Origin: Steromphala cineraria
Lineage: Eukaryota > Mollusca > Gastropoda > Trochida > Trochidae
Length of the DNA: 64,000 nt
Assembly: GCA_916613615.1 (NCBI GenBank)
Contig: OU744733.1
Coordinates: 33,023,939-33,087,938, forward strand
Direction of reading: 5' to 3'
The first letter of the stretch is position 1; every line of letters starts with the position of its first letter. The position numbers were made by a program, and so were the translations under genes. The notes below the pieces were generated by a model. The model was not told the origin of the DNA and did not search any database. It saw only the letters and a list, made by a program, of their open reading frames with translations. This document shows, piece after piece, positions 39,601-50,313 of this stretch.

Positions 39601-41403
39601 ATAGCATTTTTCATGAAATTTATTCCAAAGATCTCACATATGCATTCTCCAAACAGGATTTTTATCATAAAAAAACAGTCATATTTTAGCGGAAGCCAAA
39701 TTAACACATCCAAATTAAATGAATACTAGTTAAATAACCTATCAAACATTAACTTCTTTGAGAAGTATTTTAGAAGTTGGAATGACAATAATGCAAAGGA
39801 CTATATGGATGACAACTTCTTTGTTCATTGTATGCGACGTTTCTCTGTCGAAACGTTGCATACAATGAAAAAAGAAGTTGTCATCCATATAGTTCTCTGC
39901 ATTATTACTATCAAACATTATCACAGAAACAAGATAAGTGGGCGAGGCATTTCAAACAAATTATGTGATGGTATTTTGTGTCTGTTTATGACCATATTGT
40001 GAAGATCTACTTCTCATCTGATTCAGGACACGGCAGCTGAGAGATGCTCCATGCTGTACAGAGCGCCCGAACTCTTCAATGTCGACTCCAACGCTAATAT
40101 TGATGAGAGGACAGACATTTGGGTGCGTTCACTACAAGTCTTGTTTTGAACAATTGATTCCAATTTTGACATGTTTAATTCGAAGAAAGTTGATATGATT
40201 GCTTTTCAGCAGTGTATTGTTTCCTATAAAATTTTCTTTAATGCATCATACTCTTTTGAGTTAGATTTATGACTTTCAATTAATATTTCTTGAGGCGCGC
40301 TTGACGTCTTGTCTGAAAAGGGTCAGCTAGGGTTGTTGCACAAAACGAGTAAACCTTAGTGAGCCATTATCCAAAAAATTTCACTAACAGTGTTGTTCCT
40401 AGAGGGGGTCCTGGGGACATTTGCCCACCCTTTCGGCTTGGTGTCGCTTAAAATTATTAGATGTAGGATACTTTTACCGTTGCAAAGGGGCCCATCTGCT
40501 AAAATATTGCCAAAATGACCCCCTTAGCTGATCACCTAGGAACAACACTGCAAAAAGGCTACTGTAGTGACTTAATGTCACTTTATTGTTTAGCATGAGG
40601 ATCCAGTTAAGGATGCATTGAAGGTCAACAGAAGTTGGCAATAATTAAGAACAGGTGTCATCAACACATGGAGTTAGCCGCCAGATTACAGAGTAGAAAT
40701 TTGTAGATACATGTTTTAATTATCAGATTCCCACAGACTGTTCAATCAATGGATTTGAATTCATCTACAATTTTCCTAGGATAGGTAAATTTCTAATTTA
40801 TTTATTTCAGTCTCTTGGTTGTGTGCTGTATGCAATGGCATTCTTGGAATCTCCTTTTGACAAGGCCTACCAAAAGGGAGACAGTATTGCCCTCGCCGCC
40901 CTTGGGCGGAATGTCCGATTTCCTACAAATACTGGGTATGTAGTGTTTTATGTTATACGTTCTTTTAAACTTAACTTTTAAATATTTGAGTGATAATATT
41001 TTTATATGCTTTGTAAGACTGAAAAAATTCTTGCATATATAATAAACAATTTACAATTTTTCACATGAGAAATTAATTTTTTACTGTGTTTGTTAACAGT
41101 TTGGAATATCAAGGAAAAACGAAATAATTTATTTTGCTTAAAGTCTAAAAGAGTTTCATCCCATGTGGTTTTAAGAAGTTCAAATAAATGTCATGAAAAA
41201 AAAAGAATTCATAATCAATTAATTCATCTTGTGTTACCTCCTTTGACATAACAACTAGTTATCTCCCTTCTCACAGGTTCAGCAAGAGTGTTGAGGATGT
41301 TATTCTATCTCTGATGACAGTTAACACTATGGAGCGGCCATTTATAGACCAGGTTATCTCACAAGTAGACAGTGTCACACAGGCCAGTGAGAACAGGGTC
41401 TGA
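36623..41403 (+). CDS. STK16: Serine/threonine kinase 16 (MPSK1/PKL12/TSF1), 7 coding exons
   Basis: STK16 is a constitutively active NAK-family kinase held on Golgi/trans-Golgi membranes by N-terminal acylation, and is linked to secretion and actin dynamics. Exons: 36623-36699, 37621-37861, 38841-38980, 39360-39480, 40027-40122, 40811-40935, 41277-41403; 927 nt, 308 aa plus stop (human 305). Visible: Gly-rich loop LGEGGFSYV (23-31), Lys46 (FAMKR), αC Glu62, HRDLKCAN with catalytic Asp154, DLG (not DFG) Asp172, RAPE 205-208, DIWSLGCVLYAM (223-234). MGCMCGKES gives Gly2 for myristoylation and Cys3/Cys5 for palmitoylation, which selects 36623 over in-frame ATGs at 36590 and 36614. Head to head with DCTN2. 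Confidence 0.96.
37621..37861 (+). CDS. STK16: STK16 exon 2 (residues 26-106)
   Basis: Acceptor TTTACTTTCAG, donor GTAAGTT. Holds GGFSYVDLVEEA, the ATP-binding Lys46, αC, and the hinge segment FIIMPYYR. Confidence 0.95.
37924..38275 (-). mobile_element. LINE 3' end with GATAA pentamer tail (STK16 intron 2)
   Basis: Five GATAA units (about 37926-37951) abut ACTTTATTATCCCGAAGGAA. On the minus strand this is a 3' tail of the form CCTTCGGGATAATAAAGT followed by TTATC repeats, a tail type common in CR1/Rex1-group LINEs and SINEs that borrow their ends. The remaining 0.3 kb has no clear ORF. The far end is uncertain. Confidence 0.6.
38284..38450. mobile_element. MITE with long inverted repeats (STK16 intron 2)
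   Basis: The arms ACTAATCTGTACCCTGGACT and AGTCCAGGGTACAGATTAGT continue with AAGCTAGATTCGCTCGCGC/GCGCGAGCGAATCTAGCTT, then an inner AAATCATTTTCTCG/CGAGAAAATGATTT pair, making a nearly perfect 167-bp foldback. Confidence 0.88.
38841..38980 (+). CDS. STK16: STK16 exon 3 (residues 107-152 plus 2 nt)
   Basis: Acceptor CATTTTGCAG, donor GTCTGT. Ends in YAH with Arg153 of HRD split across the intron. Confidence 0.94.
39360..39480 (+). CDS. STK16: STK16 exon 4 (residues 153-193)
   Basis: Acceptor ATTTTCTAG, donor GTATAG. Catalytic loop RDLKCANIMI and magnesium-binding LMDLGSAAKA. Confidence 0.95.
39779..39910. mobile_element. Palindrome, GACGTTTCGAC family (STK16 intron 4)
   Basis: The arms GGATGACAACTTCTTTGTTC / AAAAGAAGTTGTCATCC and TGTATGCGACGTTTC / GAAACGTTGCATACA surround a 6-nt centre near 39845. 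Related copies are at 48174-48342 (full) and 60782-60862 (one arm). Confidence 0.85.
40027..40122 (+). CDS. STK16: STK16 exon 5 (residues 194-225)
   Basis: Acceptor CTGATTCAG, donor GTGCGT, phase 0. Activation segment end RCSMLYRAPELF and DERTDIW. Confidence 0.95.
40811..40935 (+). CDS. STK16: STK16 exon 6 (residues 226-266 plus 2 nt)
   Basis: Acceptor TTTATTTCAG, donor GTATGT. SLGCVLYAM, SPFDKAYQKGDSIALA. Confidence 0.95.
41277..41403 (+). CDS. STK16: STK16 exon 7 (residues 267-308, stop)
   Basis: Acceptor CTTCTCACAG. Kinase C-lobe end with MTVNTMERPFIDQVISQVDS; TGA at 41401-41403. Confidence 0.94.
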
Positions 41404-41780
41404 TTGGCTGAAATTTTTTTGGTAACCAATCAAATGTGTCATTGACAAAATTGACTTGCAAATGTGTCAGAACTCAACAGTATCATTCAGGCTTGGGAAC
41501 TCAGCTTCTGATTGGCTGATATTTTTCTCGGCAATCCAATGAGAAGAGGGTTTGATTGACTATAAAGGGTTTTGGTAACCAGTTAAATTTGTCATTGATA
41601 ATTGAGCTCCAGCTGGCAGAACTTACAGTATCCTTCAGGCCTGAGAAGTGAGCTTCTGATTGGCTAATTGGTAACCAATCAAATGTGTCATTGACTAATC
41701 AATTGTGTCAGAACTCATTCAGACTTGAAACATGAACTTATGGTTGGCTGAGATTTCTCTAACGGATCCTTTCAAATGTG
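41404..41780 (+). repeat. STK16: STK16 3' UTR minisatellite (about 4 diverged units)
   Basis: Immediately past the stop, TCTGATTGGCTGA recurs near 41402, 41507 and 41654, with a diverged form near 41743. GGTAACCAATCAAATGTGTC alternates with it, and CAGAACT..CATTCAG separates them. Spacing is irregular (about 90-150 bp). Confidence 0.7.
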
Positions 41781-42382
41781 TTATTTATGAAATGTTACCA
41801 AATGTGGGTTAAGTGCAAGTCTGTATTCAATCTAGCCAGGTTTGCATATGCAAGAATGGAATGACTTCAGGCATTATATTATATCATTTCTGGCCTGTTA
41901 AAATGGGTAACTTTTGTTCTAGGAACATGAAAACCCAAGCCATTGATTTGCCCATGCTTGTAGAAATTCTTTCTTAATGTTACAGTTATACATTCATTGT
42001 ATTGACTGATATAGAATGACCAATCACTGAATCAACAACTATATCTGGCCTGTTGAAATGAAGAGTTCTTTTGGCAGAAAATATTCAACCTTGAAATCCA
42101 AGTCATGTTTTTGTTTATGTTCTTACAAATGCTTCCCTAGAGTCAAAGCTATCCATTCATTTGATATACTGTTTGATTATGACCAGCCATGGAAATCTAT
42201 TGCTTTTCAAAGACCAGAAAATATATATATACCTTATATATATATATATTATACCTGTGAAGCAAACCTGAATAAACCAGTTAAACAAGGCCAATCAGAT
42301 AGTCTCGGTGTATGTGGCGTTTCAATCTGATTGAAATCGACCGTGCTCCGAGGAATATAATTGTAAAAATATTGACTATTGG

Positions 42383-42534
42383 CAGTGTATGAAATAAGGC
42401 CCGTCCGACAGCCCGAAACGGGTAACTTCTGGTCTGGGCCTGTAACTTTTTAATGTTTTTGTTGAATTTGACCATGAAATTAATCAAAATAATTTTTTCG
42501 GGCTGGTAACTTCTCAGGCTTATTTCATACACTG
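42383..42534. mobile_element. hAT-type MITE with 7-bp flanking repeat
   Basis: The ends CAGTGTATGAAATAAG and CTTATTTCATACACTG are inverted repeats, flanked by CTATTGG at 42376-42382 and 42535-42541. CAGTG ends suit hAT, although 8 bp is its usual duplication. A partial copy begins at 61019. Confidence 0.85.
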
Positions 42535-42746
42535 CTATTGGGATTCAAACTCAATCCAGCCTATATTTCATGGTCTGACCGCACCCACTCTGTCGCATGT
42601 TTCTGACATAAGCTCAACTAGCCAATCGCAAGGACTCAGGCAAAAGCTTTTGCTTTCACTTAGAGACAGGCAACTCTGGTGTACCATTTGTTATGTACAT
42701 GATCGCTATTAAATAACTGTGACTGCAATTTCTCTTTGCCAACTGG

Positions 42747-43116
42747 TTAAAGGGGCAGTAGCACGTTTTTAGGGGGGATATAAGGTGATGTCCGGAAAAT
42801 GAAAATAAATGGTCTCAATTGAAAGACAATGTATTTAAACTAAACGGAGCAGTAATAATTCAAATAAAGAAAGTAAAGTTTAGCAATGCGATTACTTTTT
42901 CTTACACAAAATGAATTACCGGTAAAGGTGTTCACACAAAATGGCCGCCAATGGATTTTATGTGAATATTCATACTTTGTCCTCTGATTATGGATGATTG
43001 GCTTGTGTAATGAGATTTTTGACACTGTCAAAATAGTACATTTAGCACTAACTTACAATTATCAGTGAAAAAAATAAAATATAAAATTATCAAAAAATGT
43101 GCTACTGCCCCTTTAA
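42747..43116. mobile_element. MITE, TTAAAGGGGC family, TTAA borders
   Basis: It begins TTAAAGGGGCAGTAGCACGT and ends with the inverted GTGCTACTGCCCCTTTAA, TTAA at both ends as in piggyBac-type insertion. A reversed relative at 52583-52916 shares the interior (TGATTATGGATGATTGGCTT and its complement). Non-coding. Confidence 0.82.
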
Positions 43117-43671
43117 AGGATCTAGCGAGTAGGTGGGCTGTATTCAGACCTTGGGGAGGGGAAGCTCTCTGACAGAACACTTTCGATTCCCAGTAACATC
43201 AATATTTAGAACATTTTATTAGCACGGTCGATTTTAATCAAACTGCGTTGCTGTCCCTGATAATGGTGCAGATGATAATATTTCTCAAATGTAATGATTG
43301 TGAATCATCTTTGTTTTTGTAAAATAAATTCTACTGTGAATTCCTCTAAAACTTTTGATAGCAACATTCCAAGATGAGTATTATTTTTTTAGATTTACTA
43401 TAACATTTATAAGCGTTTGAATGTTCTATTTGAGTGATTCCTTGCATGTACATGTACAGTGTAGATTATTGCTTTTGATTTCCCAAACCATGGCAATTTA
43501 TTTCTAAATAACCTTTTCTTCAATTGTTATGTAAATTTTCAACCATTTAATTGATAGAAATGTGTCACACATTTTGCCCATTATTTGTTGTGATTTTTTT
43601 CTGGTAATGTTTTATTTCAAATATATGTGTTGCATGAAACTAATGAATTTGAAACACCCCGAATGTTTACA

Positions 43672-45408
43672 TTTTTAGCTCATCTGGCCTGTAAGGCCCG
43701 ATGGGCTTATGGCATGGCATGGTGTCCGGCGTCCGTCCGTCCATCCGTCCGTCCGTCCGTCCATCCGTCCGTAAACTTTGTGGAATTTCGACTTCTTCTC
43801 CAGAACCATAAGGCCTAGAAATCTAAAACTTTGTGTACAGACTCCTTGACTAGTGAGGATTAAAAATTGTAGCTTTGGTGGCCCTGTGACCCCTAATAAG
43901 GGCCACAGGGGCCACGCCCTTAAAACCTATTTTCATCTTCTTCTCCAGAACTATGAGGCCTAGAAACCTAAAACTTTGTGTACAGACTCCTTGACTAGTG
44001 AGGATTATAAATTGTAGCTTTGGTGGCCCTGTGACCCCTAATAAGGGCCACAGGGGCCATGCCCTAAAAACCTATTTTCATCTTCTTCTCCAGAACCATG
44101 AGGCCTAGAAATCTAAAACTTTGTGTACAGACCCCTTGACTAGTGAGGATTATAAATTGTAGCTTTGGTGGCCCTGTGACCCCTAATAAGGACTACAGGG
44201 TCCACGCCCTAAAAACCTATTTTCGTCTTCTTCTCCAGAACCATGAGGCCTAGAAATCTAAAACTTTGTGTACAGACTACTTGACAAGTGAGGATTATAA
44301 ATTGTAGCTTTGGTGGCCCTGTGACCCCTAATAAGGGCCACAGGGGCCACGCCCTAAAAACCTATTTTGATCTTCGTCCCCAGAACCATGAGGCCAAGAA
44401 AGCTGAAACTTTGTGTACAATATCATTGACTAGTGAGGATTATAAATTGTAGCTTTAGTGGCCCTGTGACCCCTAATAAGGGCCACAGGGGCCACGCCCT
44501 AAAAACCTATTTTCATCTTCTTCTCCAGAACCATGTAGCCTAGAAAGCTGAAATTGTGTGTACAGGCTCCTTGACTAGTGAGGATTATAAATTGTAGCTT
44601 TGGTGGTCCTGTGACCCCTAATAAGGGTCACAGGGGCCACGCCCTAAAAACCTATTTTCATCTTCTTCTCCAGAACCATGTAGCCTAGAAAGCTGAAATT
44701 GTGTGTACAGACTCCTTGACTAGTGAGGATTATAAATTGTAGCTTTGGTGGTCCTGTGACCCCTAATAAGGGCAACAGGGGCCACGCCCTAAAAACCTAT
44801 TTTCATCTTCTTCTCCAGAACCATGAGGTCTAGAAATCTAAAACTTTGTGTACAGACTCCTTGACTAGTGAGGATTATAAATTGTAGCTTTGGTGGCCCT
44901 GTGACCCCTAATAAGGGCCACAGGGGCCACACCCTAAAAACCTATTTTCATCTTCTTCTCCAGAACCATGTAGCCTAGAAAGCTGAAATTGTGTGTACAG
45001 ACTCCTTGACTAGTGAGGATTATAAATTGTAGCTTTGGTGGTCCTGTGACCCCTAATAAGGGCCACAGGGGCCACGCCCTAAAAACCTATTTTCATCTTC
45101 TTCTCCAGAACCATGAGGCCTAGAAAGCTGAAATTGTGTGTACAGACTCCTTGACTAGTGAGGATTATAAATTGAAGCTTTGGTGGTCCTGTGACCCCTA
45201 ATAAGGGTCACAGGGGCCACGCCCTAAAAACCTATTTTCATCTTCTTCTCTAGAACCATGAGGCCTAGAAAGCTGAAACTTTGTGTACAGACTCCTTGAC
45301 TGATGAGGATTATGAATTGTAGCTTTGGTGGTCCTGTGACCCCTAATATATATAAAGCATAATTGATAATGAAGCCTGATGAGCTACAGTGCCAATGGCT
45401 CTATTTTT
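43672..45408 (+). mobile_element. Helentron-like tandem-repeat element B1, AGCTCATC family
   Basis: The 5' end TTTTTAGCTCATC folds as AGCTCATC tGGCCT gta AGGCC cGATGGGCT, followed by GGCATGGCATGGTGTCCGGC and a CCGT/CCAT microsatellite (about 43725-43773). Eleven units of 145 bp follow. The 3' end has GATGAGCT (45378-45385), complementary to the 5' arm, and a small imperfect hairpin GTGCC aat GGCTC before ATTTTT. Post-foldback sequence resembles the intron 6 elements, so the two families are related. Non-coding. Confidence 0.8.
43800..45350 (+). repeat. 145-bp tandem array of element B1 (11 units)
   Basis: CCTTGAC(T/A)AGTGAGGATTA recurs with TTGAC at 43846, 43991, 44136, 44281, 44426, 44571, 44716, 44861, 45006, 45151 and 45296: an exact 145-bp period with no indels. 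Two sub-types alternate, AAACTTTGTGTACAG and AAATTGTGTGTACAG. Confidence 0.95.
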
Positions 45409-45686
45409 AATTAAACCCGAGGGACAGGTTAATATCTGTCATATAAAGCGAAGGAAAGGACGATAAACTCGGTAAAAATATTGAAATATATAATAACACT
45501 GAAAGTATCGCACAAACGCAGCCAATCCTTGCAAGGTGTCTGTTTACACAGCAGCTCTTCGTGAAAGACTTTAAATATACACTTTGCATACGATTTTAGA
45601 ATCAAATTTAATATATATTTACATTATGTATACACAAATTACAGTGTCAGTGATGACACAACAAAATGAACATTTGCTGACAACAA

Positions 45687-45757
45687 GCCTCGGTAGCTCA
45701 GGCTGTAAGAGTGCTGTTTAACAACATAGAGGTTGGGTTCGAATCCCGCTTGAAACG
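45687..45757 (+). other. tRNA-like sequence (pol III A and B boxes)
   Basis: GGTAGCTCAGGCTGTAAGAG resembles an A box with D arm, and GGGTTCGAATCCC at 45735-45747 is a B box. A TGTT-TAAC-AACA stem-loop lies between. The 5' and 3' acceptor strands do not pair, so this is a tRNA pseudogene or the head of a SINE rather than a working tRNA. Confidence 0.5.
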
Positions 45758-46506
45758 TTAAATCAGAATTTGTTAAAAATTCTAATTTTACAAATCCATT
45801 TGTTTGTTTCGTAATGTTTACAAGTTATGAGTCTTGTATAAAATGTAAAATATATAAAAAAGTAAAGTAAAAATAAAAAGTATTCTTGAATGTCCCCCGG
45901 TGAGAAGCGATGTGACATTGAAAGCAGGTTTACCCGAGAAAAGAATTACCTCCAAAATGATACGATTATGACACCTGAGGTTTATATGTATTGATAGAAT
46001 GATGTTCCTTGTCTTTCAAGCCATAATCAATATTTCTTCATGTTTGTGAATAGAAGAGGAGGGTGGGGGGTGGGGGGGGGGGGGGGGTTTGCAAGGTGCT
46101 TACCCCTCCCAAGAGAGTTCCGAAAATATGGATAAAAAAATCATTCCAAAATTGCTCTTGCAAAAACCAACGGGGGCAGTCTCCCCAAACTAAAATCCTG
46201 GATCCGTCCCTGAATACTAAGAGAGACTTTGCCTACCTGGATGAAGATCTAATGAAAAGAGATTGAAATCTCAAAAACTAAGAAATGAATAATACTTTAT
46301 TGTCATTTCAAAAAACAAATCTAATTGTGGAACTAGTTTGGTAAGTGTGATTTGAAAAATTGCAAAACATCCTTTAAAAGTCTTTTTGGCTCCAGCTACC
46401 GATATAAGTATTTAAAACTTCGTTAACTTGTTCAAAAATATGAGATTCATGGTGTCACTAAGGGGGACCACTGCCCCAATATTACTGAATATATTTCTTA
46501 TATCCA

Positions 46507-48089
46507 TTTTTAGCTCATCAGGTCTGAAAGACCCGATGGGCTTATGGCATGGCATGGCGTCCGGCGTCCGTCCGTCCGTCCGTCCATCCGTAAACTTTTC
46601 ACATTTTCGACTTCTTCTCCAGAACCAATGACTCTAGATAGCTCAAATTTGATGTGGAGACTCCTTGGCAATTGGGGATTCTAAATTGTAGATTTCATGA
46701 CCTCATGACCCCAAATGGGGTCACAGGGGTCAAAACCTTAAAAACCTATTTTCATCTTCTTCTCCAGTTCCAAAAGGTCTAGAGAGCTGAAAAGTTGTGT
46801 GTAGACTCCTTGGCCAATGAGGATTCTAAATTGTAGATTTCATGACCTCATGACCCCAATTGGGGTCACAGGGGTCAAAACCTTAAAAACCAATTTAATC
46901 TTCTTCTCCAGATCCAAAAGGTCGAGAGAGCTAAAAAGTTGTATGTAGACTCCTTGGCCAATGAGGATTCTAAATTTTAGGTTTGGTTACCCCTTGACCC
47001 CAATTGGGTCACAGGGGTCAAAACCTTAAAAACATATTTTCATCTTCTTCTCCAGTTCCAAAAGGTCTAGAGAGCTAAAAAATTGTGTGTAGACTCCTTG
47101 GCCAATAGGGATTCTAAATTGTAGATTTCATGACCTCATGACCCCAAATGGGGTCACAGGGGTCACAACCTTCAAAACCTATTTTCATCTTCTCCTCCAG
47201 TTCCAAATGGTCTAGAGAGCTAAAAAGTTGTTTGTAGACTCCTTGGTCAATGAGGATTCTAAATTGTAAATTTCATGACCTCATGACCCCAATTGGGGTC
47301 ACAGGGGTCAAAACCTTAAAAACCTATTTTCATCTTCTTCTCCAGTTCCAAAAGGTCTAAAGAGCTAAAAAGTTGTGTGTAGACTCTTTGGCCAATGGGG
47401 ATTCTAAATTGTAGATTTCATGACCTCATGACCCCAATTGGGGTCACAGGGGTCAAAACCTTAAAAACCAATTTAATCTTCTTCTCCAGATCCAAAAGGT
47501 CGAGAGAGCTAAAAAGTTGTATGTAGACTCCTTGGCCAATGAGGATTCTAAATTTTAGGTTTGGTTACCCCTTGACCCCAATTGGGTCACAGGGGTCAAA
47601 ACCTTAAAAACATATTTTACTCCATCTTCTCCAGTTCCAAAAGTTCTAGAGAGCTAAAAAGTTGTGTGTAGACTCCTTGGCCAATGAGGATTCAAAATTT
47701 TAGGTTTGGTTACCCCTTGACCCCAATTGGGGTCAAAGGGGTCAAAGCCTTAAAAACATATTTTACTCCTCCTTCTCCAGTTTCAAAGGGTCTAGAGAGC
47801 TGAAAAGTTGTGTGTATACTCCTGGGCAAATGGGAATTCTCAATTTTAGGTTTGGTGACCCCATGACCACAAATGGGGTCACAGGGGTCACAACCTTCAA
47901 AACCTATTTTCATCTTCTCCTCCAGTTCCAAATGGTCTAGAGAGCTAAAAAGTTGTGTGTAGACTCCTTGGCCAATGGGGATTCAAACTTGTAGATTTTG
48001 TGACCCAATAACCCTAAATGGGGTCACAGGGGTCAAAACCTTTTTCCATCAAAAGTCTGATGAGCTACAGAGCCCATGGCTCTATTTTT
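46507..48089 (+). mobile_element. Helentron-like tandem-repeat element B2, AGCTCATC family
   Basis: Same ends as B1. The 5' foldback is AGCTCATC aGGTCT gaa AGACC cGATGGGCT, then a CCGT microsatellite (about 46565-46590), ten units of 144-146 bp, a 3' GATGAGCT arm (48059-48066), and the terminal hairpin AGAGCC cat GGCTCT before ATTTTT. The arrays of B1 and B2 are clearly diverged while their ends are conserved. Confidence 0.82.
46600..48050 (+). repeat. 144-146-bp tandem array of element B2 (10 units)
   Basis: CTCCTTGGCCAATG-type anchors fall at 46661, 46806, 46950, 47094, 47239, 47384, 47528, 47673, 47819 and 47964. Each unit has TGACCCCAATTGGGGTCACA, itself a palindrome. Confidence 0.93.
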
Positions 48090-48173
48090 CTTCATGTTGA
48101 TTTCACTTGTGGTAGAGATGTTAATAAGTGCGATGATAAATTTTGAATAATATACAAAAGCTATCCCTCAAGT

Positions 48174-48342
48174 GAAGAAGATGAAGTCAATATTATGGAT
48201 ATACGACTTCTTTATTCAAGTTTGCGACGTTTCGACATACATACTAATGTCGTTCTCAAGTGATGACATTAGTATCTATGTCGAAACGTCGCAAACTTGA
48301 ATAAAGAAGTTGTATATCCATAATATTGACTTTATCTTCTTC
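48174..48342. mobile_element. Palindrome, GACGTTTCGAC family
   Basis: 169 bp with arms of about 75 bp: GAAGAAGATGAAGTCAATAT / ATATTGACTTTATCTTCTTC and TTTGCGACGTTTCGACAT / ATGTCGAAACGTCGCAAA. Related to 39779-39910. Confidence 0.88.
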
Positions 48343-49700
48343 ATCATCGCAACTTCTAGAATGCCCGTCAAGGAAGTTATTGGTAGTTTTGGTATTGGTA
48401 AAACAGTTTAAATTAAAAATAATCACTATTTGTAGAAGAGCTTCCATGGGTAATCGAGTAATCGAACCCAAATCAAATCCAGCTAGACTAGAATCAATTT
48501 TCTTGGACCAGAGGACTAAAAGGAGAGGTCACAATTAGACTGATTATCATGGCTGTGAAGTTAAAAGGTCAATGTGACCATTCCAAGACCGTGATGTGAC
48601 GTCTAAACAATGGATATGTATGTAACCAGATATAAGTCAATATTTGTGAATATATTGTCTAGGCCGAACAGCAATTACATGATCTCTTTGGTAGAGTTAA
48701 GAATTTAGGATATTACGATCTGAGTTGAGTCCACTGAAGTATTTCAGTTAAATGTTCTGAACTGTCGAAGTCCTTTTGAAAGTAATAAGTATATTTATGG
48801 ATAAAAGACATACGCCCCGCCTTTTATATAGGTTTTCATTGTATGTGCTTAGAAATATTTATCATTTTAATTTCCTTTGTGTTGAAAGTATGCCCACTAA
48901 AAATAATGTTATTAATACTGGTAGAATCATGATATTGTTAGATATTTGTTGCAATACCAATTCAAAAATATGTTGTTGTTATTGTTGATTTTTGGTGATT
49001 GTATGTTTTGTAAAATATTGATGTGTATTTCTCAATACTTTTGTTTACAAACCGATAAAAAGTTTGCTATTGACTATTTATTTTTATTGAATTAAACGAT
49101 TAAAGGGGCAATGTTCAAGAGTGCTATAGTATGTATCAAGCATGTATTAAATACCTCATGTGACTGTGGAACCTAATTTAGAGGGGCATATGGTATATTG
49201 GTATATATAGCGCTATTGTGTGTACCTAGTTTTTTAGAAAATCCATATACGACCTTGAAACCTAACTTGGAGGAGCATTTATGTTTGTGCAAATCGATCT
49301 TATTTGAAATCAGTTAGTTCTTTTCACTCATCAATTTTTGTGTTTATGATCAGAGTTCTGTTCTATAGGGTTTGTGTCAGGTATCTTGAGGTCACTTTTC
49401 ACCTTCCATATATTTAACCAATCGGAGGCCAGATAAATTGTCAGATCCTGCTGTTGATTTTGTAATTTTGTAATTTTGTAATGTGACCTTATAAGCCTCT
49501 TTTTGAACAGTAATCAGATCAGAAATAATCTCTACATTTCATCTGGTTTTAATGAGATATGAGTGATTTGCTCAACTTTTTCTATGGTCAACATTGGCTG
49601 ATCCAGAGTGCAGGGATAGTTCTAAGTTTCAAATATAGTTATAGTTAAAAGTCAAATTCCTCATTCATGCATGATATATATGTATACAAAAACTAGGAAA
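48343..49700. other. No recognisable gene
   Basis: AT-rich sequence with low-complexity TTTTGTAA runs near 49465. Nothing else is seen. Confidence 0.5.
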
Positions 49701-49702
49701 GT

Positions 49703-49733
<31 letters not shown>

Positions 49734-49771
49734 GTTTAACTACGAATTATTAAGGGGGGGGGGGGGGGGGG
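49703..49771 (+). repeat. Two poly-G tracts (30 G and 18 G)
   Basis: Uninterrupted G at 49703-49732 and 49754-49771, separated by 21 bp of AT-rich sequence. They could form G-quadruplexes, or be assembly or polymerase slippage artefacts. Confidence 0.85.
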
Positions 49772-50313
49772 TTTCAAACTCCATGAGCTTTGTGAATATG
49801 CTTCTGGAAATTGTGATTCATGATCGAAATTGGACAACATTCAGAAAAAAAACTATATCATTATTGTGAAATCGTATCCAATAACGTATTTGGTTTAATT
49901 TGATAACCAATGAATATTTATTATTTATTATGTTTATTTTGTTTCTCAAATTGATAACCCTTTTCAAAATGAAAGCTAGCATGTGTTACTTCATCAGCTA
50001 TGTAGGTTGCTGCAATATGATATTTGTGAATTACCTTGACATGTTTATTTCAATATTAATGTGATTGATTGATGTAGATTTTTCAAAAATAGATGCAATG
50101 TGGAATTTCAGGAGGGTCAACTCTCATAAAGAAGGTATATATCAATTCTATGGAAATACTTGATCAAATGGCAAAAATAAATTGTTCAGCAGAAATTGTT
50201 TTGTTTTTCTCTATCAGGCTGCACTGTACTGTACTACAAAAGACATGACACAAAACTTCCTGTTTCAGGGTAAAACATATAATGCTCAAGATTCACTTTC
50301 GCAAGATGTCCCA

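Noticed and set aside
43800..48050. Regular repeats suggesting a CRISPR-like array
   Set aside because: Units are contiguous 145-bp tandem repeats without unique spacers, in a eukaryotic genome; they are transposon arrays.
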